From NCBI RefSeq assembly GCF_009796805.1, contig NZ_CP047029.1, positions 3,176,001-3,240,000 on the forward strand: a stretch of DNA of 64,000 nucleotides. Direction: 5' to 3'. The first letter of the stretch is position 1. Every line of letters begins with the position of its first letter. Shown here in pieces: positions 10,203-18,692 of this stretch. The DNA comes from Algibacter sp. L1A34. Lineage in GTDB: Bacteria > Bacteroidota > Bacteroidia > Flavobacteriales > Flavobacteriaceae. A program made the translations under genes and the position numbers. The notes below the pieces were generated by a model. The model was not told the origin of the DNA and did no database searches. It was given only the letters and a program-made list of their open reading frames with translations.

Positions 10203-10931
10203 ATGGAACTAAGTCCCGACGAAACAATTTTTTGGCAACATGGTTTTATAACCATAAACCTTACGCTAGTAACCACATGGGTTTTAATACTTATATTGGT
10301 TTTAGCTTCTATTTTGGTAACCAGAAAATTGCGTACAGATTTAAAAATATCACGTTGGCAATGTGTTTTAGAAATGTTAGTAACCACTATGAACCAACAG
10401 ATAAAGGAAGTGGGACTTAAAAATTCTGAAAAATTTCTTGGGTTTATTGGTACCATGTTCATTTTTATCGCCTTTTCGAATTTATGCATCATTATTCCAG
10501 GTTATGAACCTCCTACCAGTTCGCTTTCCACTACTGCAGCTTTAGCTATATGTGTTTTTCTAGCGACACCTATTTTTGGAATTTCAGAAAGTGGGATTTT
10601 AGGGTATTTAAAAACCTATATAGAACCCACATTTATGATGCTTCCGTTTAATATTATTAGTGAGCTGTCTCGAACGTTGGCATTAGCAGTACGTCTCTTT
10701 GGTAATATTATGAGCGGTGGTCTTATTATAACAATTCTTTTGAGTATTGCACCGCTGTTTTTTCCGGTTTTAATGACTGTTTTAGGACTTTTAACAGGAG
10801 TTATACAAGCTTATATATTTAGCATTTTGGCAACTGTTTATATCGCTGCAGCAACTGAAGAATCTGATAGGCATAAGGAGAGAAAAAATAAAATTAAGAA
10901 TACATCTAAAATGGTAATTGAAGCTAAATAA
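10203..10931 (+). CDS. atpB: N-ATPase F0 subunit a
   Basis: Stator ion-channel subunit of the membrane sector. The 242-residue protein has five or six hydrophobic segments (near 20-40, 80-100, 110-128, 145-170, 175-220). The essential stator Arg is Arg164 in LALAVRLFGNIMSGG, equivalent to E. coli Arg210. The preceding SELSRTLALAV supplies a further Arg157. Starts 11 nt after atpR. Confidence 0.92.
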   Translation: MELSPDETIFWQHGFITINLTLVTTWVLILILVLASILVTRKLRTDLKISRWQCVLEMLVTTMNQQIKEVGLKNSEKFLGFIGTMFIFIAFSNLCIIIPGYEPPTSSLSTTAALAICVFLATPIFGISESGILGYLKTYIEPTFMMLPFNIISELSRTLALAVRLFGNIMSGGLIITILLSIAPLFFPVLMTVLGLLTGVIQAYIFSILATVYIAAATEESDRHKERKNKIKNTSKMVIEAK

Positions 10932-10999
10932 GTAGTGGCTAAAATGGTCTTGAAAATTTAATTCAAAATAAAAATTTAAAAATAAAAAAAACAAATATT

Positions 11000-11269
11000 A
11001 TGGATAATTCAACATTAATCGCGGTGGCCTCAATTGTTACTGCAGGTTTAACAACAGGCATTGGCTGTATGATTCCAGCTTTGGGGCAAGGAAAAGCTAT
11101 TTCATCGGCCTTAAGTTCAATGGCTCAACAACCAGATGCAAGTCAAACGGTTACGCGGACTCTTTTTGTAGGGCTCGCTATGCTTGAATCATTAGCAATC
11201 TATTCTTTTGTGATCTCAATGATTCTACTTTTTGCAAATCCTTTCTGGAACTTTATTATCGCTAAATAA
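11000..11269 (+). CDS. atpE: N-ATPase F0 subunit c with sodium-type ligands
   Basis: Forms the ion-carrying rotor ring. The 89-residue two-helix hairpin has Gln30 in helix 1 (PALGQGKA) and Glu63-Ser64 plus Tyr68 in helix 2 (MLESLAIYSF). Their spacing (33 residues from Gln to Glu, Ser next, Tyr four further on) equals the Na+ site Gln32/Glu65/Ser66/Tyr70 of Ilyobacter tartaricus. The loop SMAQQPDAS is the F1-contact region. I therefore infer sodium rather than proton coupling. It lies 68 nt after atpB, a larger gap than others in the operon, as is common before this highly expressed gene. Confidence 0.93.
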   Translation: MDNSTLIAVASIVTAGLTTGIGCMIPALGQGKAISSALSSMAQQPDASQTVTRTLFVGLAMLESLAIYSFVISMILLFANPFWNFIIAK

Positions 11270-11275
11270 TTAAAA

Positions 11276-12034
11276 ATGGAAATTAACTGGTTTACGTTCA
11301 TTGCCCAAATCATCAATTTTTTAGTGTTGATGTGGTTATTAAAACGCTTTCTTTATAAGCCCATTTTATCGGCAATCGATGAACGGGAAACTAAAATAAA
11401 GAACCAACTTTTAGATGCTGAATCTCAAAAGAGAGATGCCGCAAAAGAAAAAGATGAATTCAAAGTTAAAAATGAAACTTTTAGTATAGAAAAGGATGCG
11501 TTAATGCAGAAGGCAGCAGAAGAGGCCAAAGCAGAAGGCGATAGACTTAAGGAAAATGCAAGACATGAAGCCAATAATCTTAAAGATGAATTAGAAAAAG
11601 CTTTTACAAAAGATCAAGCTGTAAAAAATAAGAACATGGCAAAACGGATAGGAGATGAGGTTCTTGATATTACAAGAAAAACATTGATAGATCTGTCTTC
11701 TGCGAACTTAGAAGAGCAAACGCTAGAGGTTTTTTTAAAAAAAATGAAGGGTTTAGATGGTGATGAGAAAGTAAGATTTTTAGAAGCTTTAAAAGGCAGT
11801 AAATCTATATTGGTACAAAGTGCTTTTCCATTGTCTACCAACCAACAAGCTTCGATTAAGAAATCTTTAAAAGAATTATTTGAAAAAGAAAATTCTTATG
11901 AATTTAAAGTTCAACCCGAATTGATTAATGGTATTGAAATTTTGGCAAATGGCTACAAATTGTCTTGGAGTATTTCTGACTATTTAAAATCTTTTGAAGA
12001 CCATGCTGAACCAGGTAAAGCCTTAGAAATATAA
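11276..12034 (+). CDS. atpF: N-ATPase subunit b with delta-like C-terminal part
   Basis: Peripheral stalk. The 252-residue protein starts with one membrane helix (about 5-25, WFTFIAQIINFLVLMWLL), continues with a long charged coiled coil (about 30-135) and ends in a 100-residue globular part. That part (SILVQSAFPLSTNQQASIKKS, then VQPELINGIEILANGYKLSWSI and YLKSF) resembles the C-terminal domain of subunit delta/OSCP. No separate atpH exists between atpF and atpA, in line with N-ATPase operons, so this protein probably does both jobs. Confidence 0.88.
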   Translation: MEINWFTFIAQIINFLVLMWLLKRFLYKPILSAIDERETKIKNQLLDAESQKRDAAKEKDEFKVKNETFSIEKDALMQKAAEEAKAEGDRLKENARHEANNLKDELEKAFTKDQAVKNKNMAKRIGDEVLDITRKTLIDLSSANLEEQTLEVFLKKMKGLDGDEKVRFLEALKGSKSILVQSAFPLSTNQQASIKKSLKELFEKENSYEFKVQPELINGIEILANGYKLSWSISDYLKSFEDHAEPGKALEI

Positions 12035-12050
12035 ATGAAATCTAAATAAA

Positions 12051-13580
12051 ATGGGAGCGACAGATTATAATGGTTTATTAAACGATACGTTTGATGATCT
12101 AGCAAAACAGACGGAGAATCACGAGTTTAAACTAGCTCCAAAAGAAGTAGGGTGTGTTACTAGTGTTTCTGCGGGTGTTGTAAAAGTATCGGGCCTTCCC
12201 AACGCAGGTTACGAGGAGTTATTGAAATTTCCTGGAAATTTGTATGGTATTGCTTTCAATATTGAAGAAGATGAAATTGGAGCCATACTTTTAGGAGAGG
12301 ACTCCGATATAAATGCTGGTGATCCCGTAGAGCGCACAAATCGTGTTATGGATGTCCCAGTGGGGAAAGCGCTCCTTGGAAGAGTTATTGGTCCTTTGGG
12401 GCAACCTATGGATGAAAAAGGAGCCATTTCTTATGAAAAAAGACTTCCTATAGAACGAAATGCCACATCAATTATGGATCGTTCCGGAGTAAGTGTGCCT
12501 TTACAAACAGGGATAAAAGTGATTGATGCATTGATCCCGATAGGAAGAGGGCAACGAGAACTGATTCTTGGCGATCGGCAAACAGGTAAGACTGCAATTG
12601 CAATAGATACTATTGTTAATCAAAAAGATAAAGATGTTATTTGTGTGTATTGTGCTATTGGTCAACGGGCTTCTTCAGTAGCTAAAGTTATCGCAGATTT
12701 AAAAGAAAATGGTGCGATGGCATATACCATTGTTATGGTTACAGAGGGTAATAATTCCCCAGGTCTTCAATATATAGCTCCCTATGCAGCCACAAGTATC
12801 GCTGAGTATTTTATGGAAAGTGGTAAAGATGTCCTTATTGTTTATGATGATTTAACAAACCATGCTAGGGCATATCGTGAACTTTCTCTTTTATTGAAAA
12901 GACCACCAGGTCGCGAGGCGTTTCCAGGGGATATTTTTTATATTCATTCTAGATTATTGGAGCGTTCTACACATTTAAGCGACGAACTTGGAGGTGGGTC
13001 TTTAACTGCACTTCCCATAACTGAAACTGAAGCACAGAATATTTCGGCTTATATACCTACCAATTTAATTTCAATTACCGATGGGCAGATCTACCTGTCT
13101 CCCAAACAATTTGAGTTAGGAATTTTACCTGCTGTTGAGGTTGGTAAATCGGTTTCTCGTGTAGGAGGTAAGGCTCAATTCCCTGCTTACAGAACTATTG
13201 CAGGAGATTTAAAACTTGGGTTTTCACAATTTGAAGAATTAGAGACTTTTGCGCGTTTTGGTTCTCATTTAGATGAAGAAACAAAACAAATTATTGAACA
13301 TGGTAAGCGTATTCGAGAGATTCTTAAACAGAATGAATTACAACCTTTATCTGTAGTAGAGCAGATAGGTGTACTTCTAGCTTTAACCCATGGTCTTTTT
13401 GATACCATTTCATTAGAAAATATGCGTGAAGCCGAAGCTATAGTTATAAAAAGTATGGCTGCTTTGCCTAAAGAAGTTCAGCAAAGTTTGTATTCCAGTA
13501 AAGGAATAGATGATGCGGGAGAAGAAAGTATTTTAACAGTAGCAAAAAATGCCCTTACAACACTTCAGGAAACAGAGTAA
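12051..13580 (+). CDS. atpA: N-ATPase F1 subunit alpha
   Basis: Non-catalytic nucleotide-binding subunit of F1. The 509-residue protein has Walker A GDRQTGKT at 174-181, [31 protein letters not shown] in the usual place and the C-terminal helical domain. Length is normal for alpha. It follows atpF by 16 nt and precedes atpG by 21 nt. Confidence 0.93.
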   Translation: MGATDYNGLLNDTFDDLAKQTENHEFKLAPKEVGCVTSVSAGVVKVSGLPNAGYEELLKFPGNLYGIAFNIEEDEIGAILLGEDSDINAGDPVERTNRVMDVPVGKALLGRVIGPLGQPMDEKGAISYEKRLPIERNATSIMDRSGVSVPLQTGIKVIDALIPIGRGQRELILGDRQTGKTAIAIDTIVNQKDKDVICVYCAIGQRASSVAKVIADLKENGAMAYTIVMVTEGNNSPGLQYIAPYAATSIAEYFMESGKDVLIVYDDLTNHARAYRELSLLLKRPPGREAFPGDIFYIHSRLLERSTHLSDELGGGSLTALPITETEAQNISAYIPTNLISITDGQIYLSPKQFELGILPAVEVGKSVSRVGGKAQFPAYRTIAGDLKLGFSQFEELETFARFGSHLDEETKQIIEHGKRIREILKQNELQPLSVVEQIGVLLALTHGLFDTISLENMREAEAIVIKSMAALPKEVQQSLYSSKGIDDAGEESILTVAKNALTTLQETE

Positions 13581-13601
13581 ATAAACAAAAAATAAACCAT
13601 A

Positions 13602-14516
13602 ATGGATTCCTTAGAAAGCTTAACAAGACAGATTGCAGGAGCCAAAGATCTAAACGGCATAGTGCGTACAATGAAGGCTATGGCGGCAGCTAATATTGGT
13701 CAATATGAAATAGCTATGGAGTCTTTAGGTGATTATTGGACAAACGTTTCTTTAGGACTTATTGCGTATTTAAAACATATAAACTTAGAAAGCCCTATCA
13801 TAAAACAGAGTAAAAATTTTAAAAAAGAGCATAAATCTATTTGTGCTATTGTTTTTGGATCGGATCAGGGGTTTGTTGGTCAGTTTAATGATTCGCTTTC
13901 GCAATATGTCGAAAAGTCTTTATCTAGTCACGAGGGTAAAATAGAAATTTGGACTGTTGGTGTTCGCGTGCCCTTGTTATTAGCGGATATGGGGATGACG
14001 GTAACTAAGGAATTTAACCTTCCCAATTCTATTAATGCTATAACAGCTCTTATAGGATCCATTTTGATAGAGGTAGAGAAAAATCGAGAAAATGGAAGTG
14101 TAGATGAGTATTATCTTTTTTATAATCATCTGGTAAAAGAAGGCTCTTATCAACAAGAAAAATTACGTTTATTTCCTCTAGATGCAAAATGGCTTCAAGA
14201 AAAAAAGCAGTTAAAGTGGCCTACCAAAAAGCAACCCCAAGTTATAGGGGATAGTAGTAAACTAATACATCGTTTAATTAGAGAATATCTTTTTGTTACG
14301 CTTTATAAAAGCTGTACGGAATCGTTGGCAAGTGAAAATTTTAGTAGGTTGAATGCTATGCAACGGGCAGAAAAAAATATTGAGGAGTTACTTGATGAAA
14401 TAGGGCATACTTATCATCGATTAAGACAAAGTTCAATAGACGAAGAACTTTTTGATGTGATCTCTGGTTTTACCGCTTTAAAGAAAGAAAAACATAATAA
14501 AAAGCCTTTGGAATAA
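13602..14516 (+). CDS. atpG: N-ATPase F1 subunit gamma
   Basis: Central rotor shaft. The 304-residue protein has the N-terminal helix (LTRQIAGAKDLNGIVRTMKAMAAANI), a Rossmann-like middle (VFGSDQGFVGQFND) and a C-terminal helix with ENFSRLNAMQRAEKNIEELLDE, the pattern ARMxAMxxAxxNA in divergent form. It closes the N-ATPase operon. The gamma subunit is clearly more divergent than alpha and beta, as is usual for this family. Confidence 0.88.
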   Translation: MDSLESLTRQIAGAKDLNGIVRTMKAMAAANIGQYEIAMESLGDYWTNVSLGLIAYLKHINLESPIIKQSKNFKKEHKSICAIVFGSDQGFVGQFNDSLSQYVEKSLSSHEGKIEIWTVGVRVPLLLADMGMTVTKEFNLPNSINAITALIGSILIEVEKNRENGSVDEYYLFYNHLVKEGSYQQEKLRLFPLDAKWLQEKKQLKWPTKKQPQVIGDSSKLIHRLIREYLFVTLYKSCTESLASENFSRLNAMQRAEKNIEELLDEIGHTYHRLRQSSIDEELFDVISGFTALKKEKHNKKPLE

Positions 14517-14581
14517 GTTTTTATTTAACCCAAGTAAAATTCTAATAGTCTTACAAGATTAATTGTTTAATAAAATGGTTC

Positions 14582-15907
14582 ATGCTAAAAAGATATAGTT
14601 TAAAGTTTATTAATCGATGGAGCGCGGGAGAGTATAGCAATTATAAGCTTTTGTTTTATGCTTTTTTGGTTGGTTTAATTTCTGGTGTCGTGAGCTCTTT
14701 TTTTAGACTCATATTAACATATCTAGAGACTTTAAAAACTAATGTTTTTAAAGGTTGGCTGCATCACGATTGGTTGGGTTTGTTTTTATTATTTGTGTTT
14801 ACCTTTCTAGCTATTTTATTCTCGTTATTTTTAGTTAAAAAATTCGCTCCAGAAACCGCCGGTAGTGGTATTCAAGAGATAGAAGGAGCGTTGGATGGCG
14901 TGCGACCAATACTTTGGAAAAGAGTATTGCCTATTAAATTTTTGTCATCTATTTTTTCTCTAAGTAGTGGTTTGTTATTAGGGAGAGAAGGACCAACGGT
15001 TCAAATAGGAGCCAATGTAGGTAAGATGGTAGAAGATGTTTTACATCAATCCAAAGATAATAATAATGCGCTTATTTCAACAGGAGCAGCATCTGGATTA
15101 GCTAGTGCTTTTAATGCCCCTTTTGCCGGTATTATTTTTGTTATTGAGGAGATGAATGGGCACTTTAAGTTTAATTTTTATTCGGTGGCCTCACTTATGA
15201 TTGGTGCTGCTACTGCCGATTTGGTGGTAAGAGCCATGGTGGCTGGTGGTCCAATAATAAAAATATCGATTTTCACTTTTGATCACCTGTCGGGTATTTG
15301 GTTGTTTATTTTATTAGGCAGTATATTAAGTGTTATTGGTGTTGCATTTAATAAATTGTTAATTAAAACGTTAGACTTTGTTGAACAATTAAAGCTGAAT
15401 TATTTTAAAATGGCATTAGTGTTAGCCTTATTAATCGTGATTTTAGGAAATTATTTTCCAGATATGATTGGTGCAGGATATGAAACAATTTATAACGTAA
15501 CAACTAATTCGTTTACGCTAAAGTTTCTTTTATTGTTGTTTGTAGTAAGGTTTATATTATCCATTTTTAGTTATGGTTCTGGCGTTTCTGGTGGTATTTT
15601 TACGCCTTTAATAACTTTAGGTGTTATTTCGGGTATGTTATTTGGCGGGCTTGCACAATACTTTTTACCAGAGTTGGTTCAAGATCCTGCCATTTTTGCT
15701 GTTGCCGGAATGACGGGTATTTTTGCTTCCACAATTAGAGCTCCGCTTACAGGTTTGGCTCTTTCTGTTGAAATGACAGCAAACTATGATTTAATTTTAC
15801 CATTGATTTTTACAGCAGTAACTGCATCTGTATGTACAGCAATGCTTGGGAATGGACCTATATATATGAAGTTGTTGAAACGAACATTGGACCATACTAG
15901 GACTTAA
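14582..15907 (+). CDS. clcA: ClC-type chloride channel or H+/Cl- antiporter
   Basis: Integral membrane protein moving chloride, possibly against protons. The 441-residue protein has the three ClC selectivity motifs: GSGIQEIEGAL (cf. GSGIPEIEGAL of E. coli ClcA), GREGPTVQ with the gating Glu, and GGIFTPL. A second Glu in VIEEMNGHFKF corresponds to the internal proton Glu203 of ClcA, so antiport is likely. There is no CBS domain. It follows the N-ATPase genes by 65 nt and may be co-transcribed, which suggests charge balance for ion pumping (inference). Confidence 0.92.
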   Translation: MLKRYSLKFINRWSAGEYSNYKLLFYAFLVGLISGVVSSFFRLILTYLETLKTNVFKGWLHHDWLGLFLLFVFTFLAILFSLFLVKKFAPETAGSGIQEIEGALDGVRPILWKRVLPIKFLSSIFSLSSGLLLGREGPTVQIGANVGKMVEDVLHQSKDNNNALISTGAASGLASAFNAPFAGIIFVIEEMNGHFKFNFYSVASLMIGAATADLVVRAMVAGGPIIKISIFTFDHLSGIWLFILLGSILSVIGVAFNKLLIKTLDFVEQLKLNYFKMALVLALLIVILGNYFPDMIGAGYETIYNVTTNSFTLKFLLLLFVVRFILSIFSYGSGVSGGIFTPLITLGVISGMLFGGLAQYFLPELVQDPAIFAVAGMTGIFASTIRAPLTGLALSVEMTANYDLILPLIFTAVTASVCTAMLGNGPIYMKLLKRTLDHTRT

Positions 15908-16003
15908 TAGAAGGCGTTATTTTGATTTTTTAGAATTTAGTTTGAATACTTTTAAATTGTAGTACTTGTATCCATTTATTTTTATATAATGGAGTATTAT
16001 GTG

Positions 16004-16028
16004 TACTGGAGTAAGCCAGTTTTTTTTG
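16004..16028 (+). terminator. Rho-independent terminator downstream of clcA
   Basis: Stem ACTGG (16005-16009) with CCAGT (16016-16020), six-base loop, followed directly by eight T. It is about 100 nt past the clcA stop and could end the N-ATPase/clcA transcript. Confidence 0.65.
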
Positions 16029-16453
16029 CCTTGTTTTTAAACTAAATTTCATGATGTATTTTGTTTCCTATTTCGCAAGTTTAAAAAGAGTTAGAGTTTG
16101 TTCAGGAATGGTTCTGAAATTTTTTATCTGGGAGTATTCATCTTTGTATTAAAAATGATTTTTCCATACTTTACTAAAAAAAAAGTAGGAGATAAAGAAA
16201 GTACATTAGTATCAATAAGACGACAGGAGGGAATAATATTTATCCTTTTGTATGAGATGTGAAAAAAACGTATATAAAATTACAAGATTTATTTTTTAAT
16301 GTATCATGCATAATAAAATGAGTTATAGGAGGGCGAGTTGTATAATGCCTTTCAAATCAGTAGTTTGTTTTTGAGTTGAGGCTGATGCAAAATAACAAGG
16401 GTTTCAAATAAATTATAAAACTATTATTAATTTGAAATTAAAAGCGATTTTTA

Positions 16454-16484
16454 TTGTTTAGAACTCTAACTAATTATATATTTG
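16454..16484 (+). promoter_or_regulatory. Predicted upstream promoter of tRNA-Arg
   Basis: A TTG at 16454-16456 and the box TATATTTG at 16477-16484 (exact TAnnTTTG) are 20 nt apart, the normal Bacteroidetes spacing. GCACC follows directly, a start context common at flavobacterial stable RNA promoters. Confidence 0.6.
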
Positions 16485-16585
16485 CACCCGATAAAGTAAA
16501 ACCCTTTACTTTTAAGTTCTTAAATAGCGTGTTTAAAACGTAAGTTATAGTTTAATTTTTTTAAATATAACCGTATAAATATAAG

Positions 16586-16612
16586 TTGTATTAGTAGAGT
16601 TTTTTACTTTTG
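16586..16612 (+). promoter_or_regulatory. Predicted proximal promoter of tRNA-Arg
   Basis: TTG at 16586-16588 and TACTTTTG at 16605-16612 match -33/-7 elements. Transcription would begin about 25 nt before the tRNA. Confidence 0.6.
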
Positions 16613-16641
16613 CACTGTTTTCGTAGAAACATAAAAACTAC

Positions 16642-16715
16642 GGGCTCTTAGCTCAGCTGGATAGAGCACCTCCCTTCTAAGGAGGCGGTCGCAGGTTCGA
16701 ATCCTGCAGGGCTCA
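16642..16715 (+). tRNA. tRNA-Arg, anticodon TCT
   Basis: 74-nt cloverleaf. Acceptor GGGCTCT pairs with AGGGCTC (two G-U pairs), the D arm is GCTC/GAGC, the anticodon stem CCTCC/GGAGG holds the loop CTTCTAA with anticodon TCT (reads AGA), and the T arm is GCAGG/CCTGC with TTCGAAT. The discriminator base is A and CCA is not encoded. Two promoters precede it and a terminator follows. Confidence 0.97.
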
Positions 16716-16718
16716 CTT

Positions 16719-16756
16719 AAAGCTTCACTAGAAATAGTGGAGCTTTTTTGTTTTTA
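16719..16756 (+). terminator. Terminator after tRNA-Arg
   Basis: Stem AGCTTCACT/AGTGGAGCT (one G-T pair) closed by a short loop and followed by a T-rich run. It begins four nt after the mature tRNA end. Confidence 0.8.
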
Positions 16757-17351
16757 CTTATTTCATGGTTTATTGATTGTTTACCGATACGTTATAATTT
16801 TAAATCCAATCCGTAAAAATCTAGCTCGCATAGATTCTTTATCTGAATAAGAAATAAGTTCTTGGCATATCTAAGCCTATATTTCTCTTGTTGCTCGCGG
16901 AGATTATATTCACAGTTTTTTTTTATTTCATTTTCTTAAGAAATAATCTTTAACGGCTCTTTTTAACAGTGCTATTTTTTTTGTCACAATCTGGATAAAT
17001 TATTTTTTCCATAGATAGTAAAATGTTTTTAGCAATGATGTTATATCGAATTTTTTACATATTTGTTTTGCATATAATTATAAATTTATTTTAAAACATG
17101 GACTGTAATTTCTGGTTTCAATAAGAAAATTAGATAATTAAAAAGTGTAGCGATGAGGCTTTACGTAACCAAATAAAGCTTTGGTTATGATAATTAGAGT
17201 TAATTTTATTTCAATTTAATAAAATATTTTTATTACCTTTATTCTTTTAAAACCTCTCTTAAAATACCAGTAATATAAAGCTTAACATTATATAAACTAA
17301 CAAAGGGTATAATTTAAAATAGAAGTATTTTTAAATTATATAATATATTAT
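16757..17351. other. 595-nt AT-rich intergenic region
   Basis: No coding frame, RNA or convincing promoter is recognised. It must contain the promoter of the following polysaccharide genes, but no clear TAnnTTTG with a spaced TTG stands out. The base composition is more AT-rich than in the flanking genes. Confidence 0.5.
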
Positions 17352-18692
17352 ATGATTAAATTAATAATACGTTTAACGTTAATTTTACTTGGGTTATTTC
17401 TTCTTAGTTTTTTGATTTATAGATTCGTTCCTTTTAATGATAAAGTGATTGATACTGAGAAAACAGTCTATATAAAAAAAACAGGTGAAAAATTCAATAT
17501 AATAAGGAATGGTGAAATTTTCTATATAAAAGGAGCTTCAGGAAAAAATTATTTAAATGAATTATCGAATATTGGAGGTAACACTATTCGCGTATATGAG
17601 ACTGAGAATCTTGAAGTAATATTGGATAGTGCACAAATTAATAATATAGCAGTAATTGTTGATATTTACTTGCCAAAGTATAACAAAAATGATGATTTTT
17701 ATTCATTAAAAGAAAATACTTCTAAACTAAGTGATAGTGTTCAAGAATTAGTAAATAAATATAAAAATCATCCTGCTCTTTTGTTCTGGAATCTTGGTAA
17801 TGAGATTAAGTATCCTAATGTTATAATAAAAAATGATTTTATAAATACTTTTAATAATCTTATAAATCTTATACATACCATAGACTCTAATCACCCAGTA
17901 TCTACATCTATTATTGGGAAAAAAGAAGTGTTTAGTATGCTTTTAAATTCTCCGGAATTAGACTTATTTGGTTTTAACATTTTTGCACATTTACATGATT
18001 TAAAATCGGATCTTAAAAAAGCTAATTATTTTGTAAAACCATTTCCTTATTATTTAAGTGAATTTGGAAATGTTGGTCCTTGGGAAGAAGAGCAATTAAC
18101 GGCATGGAATGTTCCAATAGAACAAACTTCTACAAAAAAAGCAGAACAATATAAAAATCAATATGAATCATATATAAAGTCAGATAAGGAATCTCTAGGT
18201 AGTTTAGCTTTTTATTGGGGGTATAAGCAAGAATATACGCATACATGGTTTAATTTATTTGATGAAAACGGAAGGAAATCTCAAATCTGCTACTCTTTAG
18301 AATCTGTTTGGAACAATAAAAACTATAAAAATAGTAGTTTTTCACCTCGAATAAAATATATGCTAGTAGATGGAAAGGGAGCTAAAGATAATTTGATGTA
18401 TAAGCCAAATGAATTAAAAACAGCGACTTTATTTTTAGAGGGTAAAGTAGATTCAACTTATACTTATAAATGGAATATTTATAAAGAAAGATGGTATGAT
18501 AATGATTCTTCTGTGGTAACTAATAAGCCATTATTAAGTTCGGATAGTATACAAAATAACGGGAAACGTTTGTTTACTTTTAAAACACCTTTAATTGAAG
18601 GTCCTTACAGACTTTTTGTAGATGTATATGATAATAAGGGCAATTTTGCTACATCTAACACGCCATTTTATGTCTTAAACGATAATGAATAA
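17352..18692 (+). CDS. Membrane-anchored glycoside hydrolase-like protein
   Basis: A 446-residue envelope protein. Residues 5-25 form an N-terminal membrane anchor; the rest should face the periplasm. A (beta/alpha)8 barrel of the GH2/GH5 clan follows: NTIRVYETEN, then ILVFWNLGNE-like LLFWNLGNE with the presumed acid/base Glu151, and YYLSEFGNVGPW with the presumed nucleophile Glu237. Residues 330-446 look like a beta-sandwich (YTYKWNIYKERW, GPYRLFVDVYDNKG). It overlaps the next gene by 8 nt, so the two are made together. A role in trimming or remodelling the polysaccharide made by that protein is inferred; the substrate is unknown. Confidence 0.8.
   Translation: MIKLIIRLTLILLGLFLLSFLIYRFVPFNDKVIDTEKTVYIKKTGEKFNIIRNGEIFYIKGASGKNYLNELSNIGGNTIRVYETENLEVILDSAQINNIAVIVDIYLPKYNKNDDFYSLKENTSKLSDSVQELVNKYKNHPALLFWNLGNEIKYPNVIIKNDFINTFNNLINLIHTIDSNHPVSTSIIGKKEVFSMLLNSPELDLFGFNIFAHLHDLKSDLKKANYFVKPFPYYLSEFGNVGPWEEEQLTAWNVPIEQTSTKKAEQYKNQYESYIKSDKESLGSLAFYWGYKQEYTHTWFNLFDENGRKSQICYSLESVWNNKNYKNSSFSPRIKYMLVDGKGAKDNLMYKPNELKTATLFLEGKVDSTYTYKWNIYKERWYDNDSSVVTNKPLLSSDSIQNNGKRLFTFKTPLIEGPYRLFVDVYDNKGNFATSNTPFYVLNDNE

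Larger units (their letters stand above)
15908..16641. other. 734-nt intergenic region between clcA and tRNA-Arg
   Basis: Holds no credible protein gene. It contains the terminator at 16004-16028, then AT-rich DNA without recognised features, then two tandem promoter-like elements serving the tRNA. An inverted repeat AAAGTAAA (16493-16500)/TTTACTTT (16505-16512) lies in the expected leader of the upstream promoter. Confidence 0.6.
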
